64,000 nt of DNA from SCRA01 sp035533275 (lineage in GTDB: Bacteria > Vulcanimicrobiota > Vulcanimicrobiia > Vulcanimicrobiales > SCRA01), in assembly GCA_035533275.1 (NCBI GenBank), contig DATLUD010000010.1, positions 1 through 64,000 on the forward strand. Direction: 5' to 3'. Shown here one piece after another: positions 1 through 8,402 of this stretch. The notes under the pieces are model-generated. The model was not told the DNA's origin, ran no database searches, and was given only the letters and a program-made list of their open reading frames with translations. Numbering within the stretch: position 1 is the first letter of the stretch; each line of letters begins with the position of its first letter. The position numbers were made by a program, and so were the translations under genes.

Positions 1-2
1 TG

Positions 3-125
3 GTCTGCTACCAGGACTTTCCCGACGCGGCGCTGCCGCCGGAGCTGCAAGACGAAAATCCACGCGGCATCCTGCGGATGGTCGACGGGCTGCGCACCAT
101 GGATCCCGTGAGAAGCGACCGGTGA
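3..125 (+). CDS. C-terminal end of an unidentified protein (partial)
   Basis: An open frame enters from the left edge and ends in TGA after about 40 codons. Its tail reads ...GILRMVDGLRTMDPVRSDR. The last four bases overlap the GTG start of the next gene (GTGA), which supports a real, translationally coupled upstream gene in the same operon as the sarcosine-oxidase-like enzyme. Too little remains to assign a family, and I do not recognise it. Confidence 0.55.
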   Translation, partial: VCYQDFPDAALPPELQDENPRGILRMVDGLRTMDPVRSDR

Positions 126-1282
126 GCGCGCGCGGAGGAGCCGCCTACGACGCCGTCGTGATCGGTCTCGGCGGTATGGGCAGCGCCGCGTTGGCCCATC
201 TTGCCTCGCGCGGAAAGCGTGTGGTGGGACTGGAGCGCTTCGGCCCCGCTCACGCCATGGGTTCCTCGCACGGCGCCTCGCGCATCATCCGCCAGGCGTA
301 CTTCGAGCACCCGTCATACGTGCGGCTGCTTCAGCGCGCCTACGAGTTGTGGGGCGACCTGGAGCGCCGCTCCGGCGAGCGGCTGATGCTGCGCACGGGC
401 GGCTTGATGGCGGGTGCCCCCGACTCGGAGGTGGTGACCGGCTCGCTGCGCAGCGCGCGCGAGCACGGGCTGGCGCATCAGGTCTTGGAGGCCGCCGACA
501 TCCGCCGCCGCTTTCCCGCGCTGCGCCCCCTGCCCGGCGAGGTGGCCCTCTACGAGGAGCCGGCCGGCGTGCTCTTTCCAGAAGCCTGCATCCTGGCGCA
601 TCTGCGTTGGGCGGCGGAGGCCGGCGCCGAGGCGCGCTTCGGCACGCGGGTGACGTCGTGGCACGCGAGCGACGGCGGCGTGGCTGTGGAGACGGCGGCC
701 GGCGAGAGGATCCGCGCGTCGACGCTGGTGATCGCCGCGGGAGCATGGTTCGGCCGCATGGCGAGCGATCTGGTGCTTCCGCTCAAGGTCGAGCGCAACG
801 TGATGCATTTCTTCCAGCCGATCGCGCACGGCGAGGACTTCGGTCCCGACCGCGTTCCGGTCTACATCCTCGACCGCGAGGGCGTGCCCATGCTCTACGG
901 CTTCCCGATGCTCCCGGACCAGGGGCTCAAGGCGGCGTTTCACCACAGCTTGGCGTACGCCGACCCCGAGACGATCGACCGCAACGTCTCGGCGGAGGAG
1001 GTGGCGGCGTTCGCCGATGCCTGGCGGGGCTGGGTCCCGGGCGGAGCGGGGACGCACCTGGGCTCCAAGGCGTGCATGTACACGATGACGCCCGACGAGC
1101 ACTTCGTGATCGGCAAGCACCCCGCCCACGAGAACGTCGTGCTGGCCGGCGGCTTCTCCGGTCACGGCTTCAAGTTCTGCGCCGTGGTCGGCGAGATCGT
1201 GGCCGACCTGGCGGTAGAGGGGACGAGCCGCCACCGGATCGACCTCTTCGCCCCCGAGCGCTTCGCGCGCGCCTCCGGCTGA
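122..1282 (+). CDS. solA: Monomeric sarcosine oxidase / N-methyl-L-amino-acid oxidase family flavoenzyme
   Basis: This 386-aa protein fits the MSOX/SolA family, whose members oxidatively demethylate N-methyl amino acids (sarcosine, N-methyltryptophan) to the amine, formaldehyde and H2O2. The N-terminal Rossmann motif GLGGMGSA for FAD is near residues 16-23, followed by the family-typical GSSHGASRIIRQAY segment. The KACMYTMTPDEHF segment holds a Cys near residue 318 at the position used for covalent FAD attachment in this family. Length matches the usual 370-390 aa. No signal peptide, so cytoplasmic. The GTG start overlaps the preceding stop by four bases. Substrate specificity cannot be read from sequence, so the symbol marks the family only. 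Confidence 0.85.
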   Translation: MSARGGAAYDAVVIGLGGMGSAALAHLASRGKRVVGLERFGPAHAMGSSHGASRIIRQAYFEHPSYVRLLQRAYELWGDLERRSGERLMLRTGGLMAGAPDSEVVTGSLRSAREHGLAHQVLEAADIRRRFPALRPLPGEVALYEEPAGVLFPEACILAHLRWAAEAGAEARFGTRVTSWHASDGGVAVETAAGERIRASTLVIAAGAWFGRMASDLVLPLKVERNVMHFFQPIAHGEDFGPDRVPVYILDREGVPMLYGFPMLPDQGLKAAFHHSLAYADPETIDRNVSAEEVAAFADAWRGWVPGGAGTHLGSKACMYTMTPDEHFVIGKHPAHENVVLAGGFSGHGFKFCAVVGEIVADLAVEGTSRHRIDLFAPERFARASG

Positions 1283-1361
1283 GACGTGTCGCCGGCGGCT
1301 CGAGCGGGGGGCGGACGCGCAAGGGCAGGTCCGGCACGCTCCCGAACGAGTACTGCGCGGT

Positions 1362-1727
1362 ATGGATGCGAACACCACGCGCGATCACCTCGCGAACGAG
1401 CGGACGTTCCTCGCCTACGTGCGAACGGCGCTAGCCTTCATCGCGTTTGGCTTCGTCATCGCGCGCTTCTCGCTTTTTCTACGCACGTTCGCAGTCATGC
1501 AGGGGCTGCCGCAGCTGCACCCGCAGGCATCGACGGCGTTCGGCATCATGATGGTATTCACCGGCATCGCCGTCGCGATCTTTGCGCTGTATCGCTATAA
1601 GCGGCAGTACGACGCCATCGCGGCCGACCGCGGGGCGCCATTGGACGTCCGGCACGCGGCGGTCTTCTCGGCCGTGCTCGTCCTCGTCGGCATCGTGGTC
1701 GCCTACGAGCTCTATCGGCTCACCTGA
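1362..1727 (+). CDS. DUF202 (YidH-like) small membrane protein
   Basis: A 121-aa integral membrane protein. The N-terminus carries the DUF202 signature LANERTFLAYVRTALAFIAFG (residues about 9-29), which runs into the first membrane helix. A second helix lies around residues 60-80 and a third near the C-terminus (VFSAVLVLVGIVVAYELY). This three-helix layout is standard for the family, which includes E. coli YidH; no biochemical function is established. It stands 79 bp after the oxidase and before an unrelated reductase, so context adds nothing firm. Confidence 0.82.
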   Translation: MDANTTRDHLANERTFLAYVRTALAFIAFGFVIARFSLFLRTFAVMQGLPQLHPQASTAFGIMMVFTGIAVAIFALYRYKRQYDAIAADRGAPLDVRHAAVFSAVLVLVGIVVAYELYRLT

Positions 1728-1802
1728 CCCCGCCCGGCCGAGCGGCGTTTTGCCCGCCGCGGCGCCGGGAACGAGGAGCGCACGCGGGAAGGGAGGTGGA
1801 GC

Positions 1803-2786
1803 ATGGCGCGCACGACCGTCACGAGAGGCGGCTTCCTCGCGGGAACGATCGCGGCCACGTCGGTGTCGCCCGCGCTCACCGCAGAAGAGGTTCCGCAGCG
1901 GGTGCTTGGGCGCACGGGGGAGCGGGTCTCCGCCGTCGGCCTGGGCGGCTTCCACATCGGCATCCAAGGCGATGAGCGTGAGAGCATCAGGCTGATCCGC
2001 GGCGCGATCGACGCCGGCATCACCTTTATGGACAACTGCTGGGATTACAACGGCGGCGAGAGCGAGATCCGCATGGGCAAGGCGCTGCGTGATGGATACC
2101 GGCAGAAGGTCTTCCTGATGACGAAGATCGACGGCCGCGATCGTCGCACGGCCGCCGCGCAGCTCGACGAGTCGTTGCGCCGCCTGCAGACCGACCACCT
2201 CGACTTGCTTCAGTTTCACGAGGTCATCCGGACCTCCGATCCCCAACGCATCTTCGCCCGGGGTGGCGCGATGGAAGCGGTGATCGAGGCTCGCCGCGCC
2301 GGCAAGGTCCGGTACGTGGGCTTTACCGGCCACAAGAGCCCCGCGATCCACGTGCAGATGCTGGAGACCGCGGAGGCGCACGGCTTCACCTTCGACGCGG
2401 TGCAGATGCCGTTGAACGTGATGGACGCCCATTTCGAGAGCTTCGAGCGGCAGGTCTTGCCGGTGCTGGCGAGGCGGGGCATCGCGGCGCTTGGGATGAA
2501 GCCGTTGGCCGATCGCTTCGTGCTGGAGAGCGGTACGGTCACGCCGATCGAGGCGCTGCAATACGCCATGAGCCTGCCGGTGAGCGTCGTCATCACCGGC
2601 ATCGACTCGCAGGCCGTCTTGAAGCAAGCGCTGCGCGCCGCCGGCACGTTTCGGGCGCCGGATGAGACGCAGCGGCGCGCGCTGCTGCTGCGCACGGCTG
2701 CCGCTGCGCGCGGGGGGCGATACGAGCCGTACAAGACCACCCAGGGCTTCGACGGCACCTCGCTCCATCCGCAGTGGCTCGGCTGA
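1803..2786 (+). CDS. Aldo/keto reductase
   Basis: A 327-aa NAD(P)H-dependent aldo/keto reductase. After an unusual hydrophobic leader (about residues 9-27, GGFLAGTIAATSVSPALTAE) the domain begins VLGRTGERVSAVGLGGFH. The catalytic tetrad can be seen in order: Asp and Tyr in FMDNCWDYNGGESE, Lys in LMTKIDGR, His in LLQFHEVI. The leader resembles those of predicted exported reductases but lacks the twin Arg of a Tat signal, so the location (cytoplasm or membrane-anchored) is open. A GGAGG ribosome site lies just upstream of the ATG. The substrate is unknown; the family reduces aldehydes and ketones. Confidence 0.85.
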   Translation: MARTTVTRGGFLAGTIAATSVSPALTAEEVPQRVLGRTGERVSAVGLGGFHIGIQGDERESIRLIRGAIDAGITFMDNCWDYNGGESEIRMGKALRDGYRQKVFLMTKIDGRDRRTAAAQLDESLRRLQTDHLDLLQFHEVIRTSDPQRIFARGGAMEAVIEARRAGKVRYVGFTGHKSPAIHVQMLETAEAHGFTFDAVQMPLNVMDAHFESFERQVLPVLARRGIAALGMKPLADRFVLESGTVTPIEALQYAMSLPVSVVITGIDSQAVLKQALRAAGTFRAPDETQRRALLLRTAAAARGGRYEPYKTTQGFDGTSLHPQWLG

Positions 2787-2893
2787 GCCGAGGAACCAAC
2801 GGGCGGGAGAGAGCGTTACGAGAGGGATCGAGCGGTCTCGACTTCAATGGTCGTGCCGCGAGGCGCTCGTCGCCGTACGTCAGGAGGAGCGAA

Positions 2894-3328
2894 GTGAAGC
2901 GACCGATTTTTGCCGCCGTCCTTGCCGGTGTGCTCACCTTGGGCGCCGTAGCCGGAGCCTCGGCATCGAGCCTTCTCGGGAAGCTGCTGCTGGGCGCCGG
3001 CGGGGTCCTGTTGGTCAAAGCCACGGCCGTTCCGCTGAACAACTTCATCAACAACCTGATGGCCTCCAACCACGTGGCGAACCGCGACCACACGAAGGTC
3101 GTCCCGATCCTGACCGTCGGCTCGAACCTCTACGTCGGGGCGGCGCAGGTCTCGGGACCCACCTACGACGTGAACCGCGTGCAGGCCGTCGGCGCATTTA
3201 AGGCCGACTGGAACAACGGCGTATGGAACGTCGACGCGCTGGTCCCAATCGACAACCTCAACGTTCTGAGGGGTTTCCACCGCGTCTACGGCACCGGCAT
3301 CGACGCGGTGCTCGACGCCAAGCTCTAA
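2894..3328 (+). CDS. Secreted protein of unknown function
   Basis: 144 aa from a GTG preceded at ideal distance by AGGAGG (2882-2887). The longer frame from 2774 lacks such a site. The N-terminus KRPIFAAVLAGVLTLGAVAG then ASASS is a clear Sec signal peptide with likely cleavage after ASA. The mature part has one more hydrophobic stretch (LLLGAGGVLLVKATAVPL) and a mixed, glycine-rich remainder ending GTGIDAVLDAKL. I do not recognise a domain. It probably acts in the envelope. The neighbours (reductase before, K+ channel after) do not suggest a role. Confidence 0.7.
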   Translation: MKRPIFAAVLAGVLTLGAVAGASASSLLGKLLLGAGGVLLVKATAVPLNNFINNLMASNHVANRDHTKVVPILTVGSNLYVGAAQVSGPTYDVNRVQAVGAFKADWNNGVWNVDALVPIDNLNVLRGFHRVYGTGIDAVLDAKL

Positions 3329-3383
3329 CGTAGCGCCGCCGCGGCGGTAGGTATCCGGGGCAGGCGCCCGGTAACTCCGCGCC

Positions 3384-4568
3384 ATGGGGATGCTGAGCCG
3401 GGCGGAGGTCGCGGCACGGCGGCGCGCGCGTCGCATGGCGGCGTGGCTCCGGTCCTTGGTGCCGCATGCTCCGGTCGCCTGCGCCGTGCTGCTGAACGGC
3501 GTGGTCAACATCGTCGCCGCGACGCGTTTCGCGCCGGTTCCGATCCAAGCGGTTGGGGCCCTGGGCGACCTCACCGGCTCGCTGGGCGTGCTGGGTCGGG
3601 GCACGCAGACGGCGCTCGGGGCGACCCTCGTACTCGTGGCCGTCGGACTCTTCTGGCGTATGCAGGTGGCGTGGGCATTCGCGCTGCTGCTCTTAGTGGT
3701 GACCATCGGCGTGGACGTGGCGCGCCACCAGTCCATCGCGACCCTGGCGCTGCCGATGCTGATCCTGCTTGCGTTGGTGTGGACCCGCGGCGTCTTCGCC
3801 CGGCGCACGATCATCGCCACGTATCTCATCTCGCTGGTCAGCATCGCGGCGGTGACGGCGTACGGCACGATCGGCTCATACCTGCTTGGCACGGGGTACC
3901 GCCCGCAGATCCGCGATGTCACCACCGCGCTCTACTATACCGTCGTCACGCTCTCCACCGTGGGGTACGGCGACATCGTTCCCGTGACGCAGCAAACGAG
4001 GCTCTTCACCATCAGCCTGCTGGTGGTGGGCCTGGGCATCTTCGCGACGGCGATCGCCTCCGTGCTGGGGCCGGCAATCACCGGCGAGATGAGCCGCATC
4101 TTCATCCCGGAGGGGAGACGCACGCGCTTGAAAGACCACATCATCCTGATCGGCGAGGGAGCCATCGCCGAGAACACCGCGCGCGAGCTGAGCCAGCGCC
4201 GCGTCGAGTACGTGCGCATCGCCGAGAAGGAGCTCGCCTCAACGATGAGCGGCGACGCCGAGGTGGTGCTCGGAGATCCCGCGGAGGAGTCGGTGCTGCG
4301 CAAGGCCGGCATCGCCGGCGCGCGCATGGTCGTCGCGGCGCGCGACGACGACGGTGAGAACGCCTTCATCTCGCTCTTGGCCAAGGACCTCAACGCGCAC
4401 GTGCAAGTCCTGGCGGTGGCCACCACCGCGCGGGCCATCCGTCGGCTCAAGCTCGCGGGAGCCGACTTGGTCTTCGCGCCCTCCGTGGTGGGAAGCCGGC
4501 TGGTGGCTGACTTGGTCGAGGGCGCCTCGATCCCCACGGAGTTCGCCGACCTCCTGGAGCGCATGTAG
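3384..4568 (+). CDS. Voltage-gated-type potassium channel with RCK (TrkA-N) domain
   Basis: A 394-aa protein with six membrane helices in the first 230 residues. A pore loop with the canonical K+ selectivity filter TVGYGD (about residues 192-197) is followed by the inner helix LFTISLLVVGLGIFATAIAS. The cytoplasmic part is an RCK/TrkA-N Rossmann domain starting HIILIGEGAIAENTARELS and ending in a regulatory half near LVADLVEGASIPTEF. The size and architecture match E. coli Kch and related ligand-gated K+ channels. No S4-like run of regularly spaced arginines stands out, so gating is more likely by the RCK domain than by voltage; that is inference. Stand-alone transcription unit. Confidence 0.88.
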   Translation: MGMLSRAEVAARRRARRMAAWLRSLVPHAPVACAVLLNGVVNIVAATRFAPVPIQAVGALGDLTGSLGVLGRGTQTALGATLVLVAVGLFWRMQVAWAFALLLLVVTIGVDVARHQSIATLALPMLILLALVWTRGVFARRTIIATYLISLVSIAAVTAYGTIGSYLLGTGYRPQIRDVTTALYYTVVTLSTVGYGDIVPVTQQTRLFTISLLVVGLGIFATAIASVLGPAITGEMSRIFIPEGRRTRLKDHIILIGEGAIAENTARELSQRRVEYVRIAEKELASTMSGDAEVVLGDPAEESVLRKAGIAGARMVVAARDDDGENAFISLLAKDLNAHVQVLAVATTARAIRRLKLAGADLVFAPSVVGSRLVADLVEGASIPTEFADLLERM

Positions 4569-4725
4569 CCCGCGTGCGTGGCCTCGTCCGAGATGGCAGC
4601 CTGTCGCTTGTTTTGCTGTACGACCGGGCATGATGGAAAACAAACCCGTTCTGGGGATGGACAACCGGGCGCGCGCAAGCGTTAATGGAGGCGAGAGAGC
4701 TTCTCGCTGATAGGAGGTGCACATG

Positions 4726-5310
4726 ATGCGCGTTGCTCCCGCCGCGCTGATCGTCGCTATGATGGCTGCCGCGGGACTCGCCGGGTGCGGAGGCGGAGGC
4801 GGGGGCTCGTCAAGCACCCCGTCGGGCGGGTCGACGTCGACATCGGCCACCGCGTCCATCCAGATTCCCCCGAGCGCGCTGAGCGCACTGGGTCCATCGT
4901 TCGACGGTTACACCCCGACGTTCTGGTACCCGGCCAACAACGCCGACCCGAACAACGAGCCGTCTGCCGTTGTGACCGTCTCGACGACCGCGCTCACGGG
5001 GCTCCCTTCGCCGCAGCCCACGGGCACGCAGCTCCTGAACGTCACGTTCAAGCTGACTGCGGCGGTGACGTTCCAAGGCTGCCCGTACTTCTCGCCGGTG
5101 ACGATCCCCTCGTACCTCGTGACGGCCGGCCGCACGTTCTACGAGAGCACATACGACCTCACGACGCACGCGGTCATGAACTGCAACCCGACGTCATCCT
5201 CGCTGAATGGCCTGACCCTGACGTTCTCGGGCTTCCCGGAGCCGCCGGTGCTCACGACGCTGACGCTCAACAGCACGGATATCTACGCGGCCGTGCTCAG
5301 CTACCAGTGA
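4726..5310 (+). CDS. Lipoprotein of unknown function
   Basis: A 194-aa lipoprotein precursor. The AGGAGG at 4712-4717 sets the start at ATG 4726 (8-nt spacing) or the adjacent ATG 4723. The upstream GTG at 4717 lies inside the ribosome site and is unlikely. The signal MRVAPAALIVAMMAAAGLAGC ends in the lipobox LAGC, followed by a Gly/Ser/Thr linker. The mature domain is beta-rich (PTFWYPANNADPNNEPS, TLTFSGFPEPPVLTTLTLN) with no recognised family. Its 3' end overlaps the convergent next gene by 10 bp, so transcription from the two strands collides here. Confidence 0.75.
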   Translation: MRVAPAALIVAMMAAAGLAGCGGGGGGSSSTPSGGSTSTSATASIQIPPSALSALGPSFDGYTPTFWYPANNADPNNEPSAVVTVSTTALTGLPSPQPTGTQLLNVTFKLTAAVTFQGCPYFSPVTIPSYLVTAGRTFYESTYDLTTHAVMNCNPTSSSLNGLTLTFSGFPEPPVLTTLTLNSTDIYAAVLSYQ

Positions 5311-6518
5311 GCATATGAGAAGGGGCGTCCCGCGACGATCAATTTCGCGACTTTGTTGCTTCGGCTCTCCGTGAACCAGACGTCGAAGTCTCCGCCGCAC
5401 GGCTGCGTGCACGCGGCAATGCCCGAAGGACGGCTGCCGGGGGTCGGAATCGCGTATTCGGTGATGTGACCGGATAGGGAGATGCGACCGATCTTGTTGG
5501 CCTGGCTCTCGAGAAACCACAGCGCGCCATCGGCACCACGGGTGATTGCCGAGGCTTGCGCGAGCGCAAGATTGAATTGCGACGGAAGCGCGTTCGGCGT
5601 CGGCAGGGCGTAGGTCACGATCACACCCGACGGCTTGATGCGGGCAATGGCGTTCGAGCCGTCCAGCGTGACCCAGAGCTCGCGGCCGGGTCCCATCGCT
5701 ATGCCCTCCGGATTGCTCGCGCCGGGGAGAACGAACTGCTTGAGGATCGTGTCGGCGAGCGACAAGCGGTAGACGGCAGAGTAGCCGCCCGGCGCGAAGC
5801 GGTCGTAGACGGTGACGTAGACGGAGCTGCTCGAACCCGGCGCGATGTGGACCGATGCCGGCGCGATGGCCGTCGGCTCGCACAGCGGAACCACCGGCCC
5901 CGGGCTGCCGCCGGTGGTGATGGAGCCGACGGCGCCGCATGCGTAGTATCCCTGGACGACGTACCACAGTTTGCCGTCGGGGCCGGCGGCGATGTCGGCG
6001 ACGAGGGCGTTGGAGCTGGTTTGGGCGCCGGCCGGCAGCACGTACGAGGTCAACGCGCCCGCTGTCGTCAGGCGAAAGATGGCATTGGCCGGCGCGTTGC
6101 CGTACTGCGTGCTCGGTTCCACGCCCAGGAACCAGAGGGCGCCGTCACGTCCCCGCGCGATGGCGCCGCCAAACTCCACGCCCGCGGGGGCGGCGAACGC
6201 CGTGACCGCGCCCAATGACGTGACGCGGTCGATCGCGTGGGGGCTGAGCACCCAGGCGTTGCGATTCGGGCCGATCGCCACGCTGATCGGACCTTCCTGG
6301 CTCGCCGGGAGCGCGTACTCGCTGAACGGAGACCCGCGGCGAGAGGAGGAGAGCGTTCCGTCAGCCGAGCTCGACGCCGCTGCGGGCGCGGACCCCGGCT
6401 GCGCGGCCACCGGCGGTGTGCCGGCGGCCGCCGCGCCTCCGCCTCCACACCCGCACAAGAGTCCAAGCGCGGCGCCGAGGAGCACGGATGCAGAAGAGAG
6501 ATGCGCGATGTGTTTCAT
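5301..6518 (-). CDS. Virginiamycin B lyase-like beta-propeller lipoprotein
   Basis: 405 aa from the ATG whose product begins MKHIAHLSSASVLLGAALG with lipobox LLCGC; the longer frame to 6566 adds a non-signal extension. The mature protein holds repeated blade units of the Vgb/SMP-30-like propeller, recognisable by recurring segments such as DGALWFLG, DGKLWYVV, GRELWVTL, DGALWFLE and DVWFTES spaced about 50-60 residues apart. True Vgb linearises streptogramin B. Extracytoplasmic lipoprotein relatives are common and mostly uncharacterised, so the lyase activity should not be assumed. Convergent with the preceding lipoprotein. Confidence 0.75.
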   Translation of the reverse strand: MKHIAHLSSASVLLGAALGLLCGCGGGGAAAAGTPPVAAQPGSAPAAASSSADGTLSSSRRGSPFSEYALPASQEGPISVAIGPNRNAWVLSPHAIDRVTSLGAVTAFAAPAGVEFGGAIARGRDGALWFLGVEPSTQYGNAPANAIFRLTTAGALTSYVLPAGAQTSSNALVADIAAGPDGKLWYVVQGYYACGAVGSITTGGSPGPVVPLCEPTAIAPASVHIAPGSSSSVYVTVYDRFAPGGYSAVYRLSLADTILKQFVLPGASNPEGIAMGPGRELWVTLDGSNAIARIKPSGVIVTYALPTPNALPSQFNLALAQASAITRGADGALWFLESQANKIGRISLSGHITEYAIPTPGSRPSGIAACTQPCGGDFDVWFTESRSNKVAKLIVAGRPFSYAHW

Positions 6519-6745
6519 GGCCGGGGAACACTCTTTCGCACGGCCGGGAGGGACCCTGACTTCCATGTATCACGTCGCACGGAAGGATTGTAGGGCCGAA
6601 AGTCATGCGCCGATTTGCCTGAAGCCGGCCCCTCGCTTGCGCGCATCCGCGCAGGGCATCAGGGCAGGCTCCGAACAGGGGCTTGCAGGAGGAGGCGGGG
6701 GCAAAGGTGCATACGGCGCACCGGCTCGGCTTTCAGCAACCGCGG

Positions 6746-6820
6746 TGGGGCGTAGCCAAGCGGTAAGGCAGCGGTCTTTGGAACCGCCATGCGATGGTTC
6801 GAATCCATCCGCCCCAGCCA
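6746..6820 (+). tRNA. tRNA-Gln (anticodon TTG)
   Basis: A full cloverleaf can be drawn by eye. The acceptor stem TGGGGCG pairs with CGCCCCA. The D arm contains AGCCAAGCGGTAAGGC. The anticodon stem GCGGT/ACCGC closes the 7-base loop CTTTGGA, with anticodon TTG at 6778-6780. The T arm is GATGGTTCGAATCCATC. The discriminator is G6817, and CCA is encoded at 6818-6820. It reads CAA and, by wobble, CAG codons. It lies alone between the Vgb-like gene and def. Confidence 0.95.
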
Positions 6821-6824
6821 CCCA

Positions 6825-6862
6825 GAGGCCCTTGCAGTCCCCGTCGGGGCGGCGAGGGCCTC
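6825..6862 (+). terminator. Hairpin just after tRNA-Gln (possible terminator or processing signal)
   Basis: GAGGCCCT (6825-6832) pairs perfectly with AGGGCCTC (6855-6862), with a second inner stem CCCC/GGGG (6839-6842 and 6846-6849). It begins 5 nt after the encoded CCA. There is no T-run, so it is not a textbook intrinsic terminator. It could terminate weakly, protect the tRNA 3' end, or sit in the def 5' UTR. Confidence 0.4.
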
Positions 6863-6888
6863 GGCCGTTCCCGCGGAAAACGCCACGC

Positions 6889-7452
6889 ATGCCATATCTC
6901 CGCCGCATCATCACCGAGGGCCACCCCACGCTCCGCAAGGTCGCGAAGAAGGTCAAGCCCGAGGAGGTCGGCGATCCGCTCTTCCAGCAGCTGATCGACG
7001 ACATGTTCCTCACGATGTACCGGGCGCCCGGGATCGGCTTGGCCGCGCCGCAGGTCAACGTCTCCAAACGCATCTTTACGATCGACCTTCGCGACGGCGA
7101 CCCGGCGCACGGCCCGTTCGTGGTGATCAACCCCAAGATCGAGTTCGCCGAGGAGGAGATCGAGTCTCCGGACGGCTGCCTCTCGGTCCCCGGGTACGCT
7201 GGGATCTCGCCACGTTACGGCCACCTCGCCGTCTGCGGCCTCGACCGCCGCGGCAACAAGACCCGCTTGGAGGGCACCGGGCTCTTCGCCGTCTGCCTCC
7301 AGCATGAGATCGATCACCTGGACGGCATCCTCTACATCGACAAGGCCCGCGACGTCCGTCCCATCGAGACGGGTGAGGAGGAGGGTGAGGCGGCCGAACG
7401 CGAGACGCCGGACGAGGCGGCGGGAAGCACGAGCAGAAGAGCAGGGGCGTAG
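6889..7452 (+). CDS. def: Peptide deformylase
   Basis: 187 aa. It removes the formyl group from the N-terminal Met of nascent proteins, in the cytoplasm. All three family motifs are present: GIGLAAPQ (about residues 45-52), DGCLS in place of the usual EGCLS with the metal-binding Cys, and the metalloprotease motif HEIDH (His139, Glu140, His143). The start MPYLRRIITEGHPTLRKVA aligns with the family; the frame is open far upstream through tRNA-Gln, but that part is not coding. The C-terminal tail of about 25 Glu/Ala-rich residues is dispensable in relatives. It abuts the NUDIX gene directly (TAG then ATG). Confidence 0.93.
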   Translation: MPYLRRIITEGHPTLRKVAKKVKPEEVGDPLFQQLIDDMFLTMYRAPGIGLAAPQVNVSKRIFTIDLRDGDPAHGPFVVINPKIEFAEEEIESPDGCLSVPGYAGISPRYGHLAVCGLDRRGNKTRLEGTGLFAVCLQHEIDHLDGILYIDKARDVRPIETGEEEGEAAERETPDEAAGSTSRRAGA

Positions 7453-8046
7453 ATGAACGTCGACGAGATCGCCGCGCGCTTGGTCGCCGTGCGCCCGGCG
7501 CCGCCCGTGCGCGGGCGCCGCGCCGCCGTGATCGCCCTGCTGGTGCCCGGTCCGGCCGGGGAGCTCGTCGTGCCCTTCACGCGGCGCAGCTACCACCTGC
7601 GCCTCCACCCCGGGGAGATCGGTCTTCCCGGCGGCTCCTGGGAGCCCGGAGACGGCGAGGATCTCGCGCGCACCGCGCTGCGCGAGCTGCAGGAGGAATT
7701 AGGCGTGGACCCGGCCGCGGTGCGCATCCTGGGGCGGCTCCCCGACGTCTCCACGGTGGTCAGCGACTTCGCCGTCGCTCCGTACGTCGGCTACCTTCCG
7801 GAGCGCAGGCCGTGGGTCTGCGGCGACGGCGAGGTCGACGAGATCTTCGAGCTGCCGCTGGCCGAGATCATCCGGCCCGGTGCGGTGCGCTACGCGGCCA
7901 TCGTCATGCGCGGGCGCGAGCGCAACGTGATCGCGCTCGACTACGGCCCCCACCACATCTGGGGCGCGACGGGGCGCATCCTGCGCGAGTTGGTCAACGC
8001 GCTCGGCGAGGCGGCGTATCGCGTTCCCGAGAGCGCGGCGAAGTGA
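7453..8046 (+). CDS. NUDIX hydrolase, CoA pyrophosphatase-like
   Basis: 197 aa. The NUDIX box is intact: GGSWEPGDGEDLARTALREL followed by QEELGV fits GX5EX7REUXEEXGU. Just before it, HPGEIGLPGG matches the NuCoA-type motif that marks the CoA-diphosphatase branch (NudL/YeaB), which hydrolyses CoA to 3',5'-ADP and 4'-phosphopantetheine. It starts immediately after the def stop codon and overlaps the next gene by four bases (GTGA), so the three genes are probably one transcript. Another diphosphate substrate cannot be excluded. Confidence 0.82.
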   Translation: MNVDEIAARLVAVRPAPPVRGRRAAVIALLVPGPAGELVVPFTRRSYHLRLHPGEIGLPGGSWEPGDGEDLARTALRELQEELGVDPAAVRILGRLPDVSTVVSDFAVAPYVGYLPERRPWVCGDGEVDEIFELPLAEIIRPGAVRYAAIVMRGRERNVIALDYGPHHIWGATGRILRELVNALGEAAYRVPESAAK

Positions 8047-8387
8047 GCTTCTACGCGCTTTTGCAGCGACTGATCGAGGCGTGGCACGCCGGCAACGCCG
8101 ACCGCGCAGCCGATCTCTTCGCGATCGACGCGATCTACCGCGAGGCGGGGAGCGAGCCCCTGCGGGGGCGCGAGCAGATTCGCGAGAACATGCGCACGTT
8201 CTTCGCCGCCGGCGCCGCGGTGCACGTGGTGGTGGGCGACGTGATCCTCAACGGCGAGACGGCCTTCGTCACGTTCACGTTCGCCATGCGCCGCCGCCAC
8301 GGCGAAGGGACGCGGGCGCTGGAGATGGGAGCCCTGGTGCGCTTCGCCGGCGGCTGCGTGACCGAATGGCGCGAGTATCGCGGCTAG
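8043..8387 (+). CDS. SnoaL-like (NTF2-fold) protein
   Basis: 114 aa from a GTG that overlaps the NUDIX stop (GTGA). The layout is that of a small NTF2-like alpha+beta barrel: an N-terminal helix ALLQRLIEAWHAGNADRAADL, the DAIYREAGSEPLRGREQIRE strand-helix typical of SnoaL relatives, and a curved sheet ending GCVTEWREYRG. Such proteins are either ligand-binding proteins or isomerase/hydrolase-like enzymes. No catalytic residues are diagnostic here, so the function is unknown. Last gene of the def-NUDIX unit; glcF converges on it from the right. Confidence 0.7.
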   Translation: MSFYALLQRLIEAWHAGNADRAADLFAIDAIYREAGSEPLRGREQIRENMRTFFAAGAAVHVVVGDVILNGETAFVTFTFAMRRRHGEGTRALEMGALVRFAGGCVTEWREYRG

Positions 8388-8402
8388 GCTCGGGCGCCTC
8401 CG

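Noticed and set aside
4569..4725. Riboswitch ahead of the lipoprotein gene
   Set aside because: I tried to match common aptamers (c-di-GMP, cobalamin, TPP) and found no conserved core. It holds only a short GAGA...TCTC hairpin next to the ribosome site.
5971..6888. Open frame upstream of def that would make a 493-aa deformylase fusion
   Set aside because: It runs antisense through the Vgb-like gene and through tRNA-Gln. The conserved deformylase start is at 6889.
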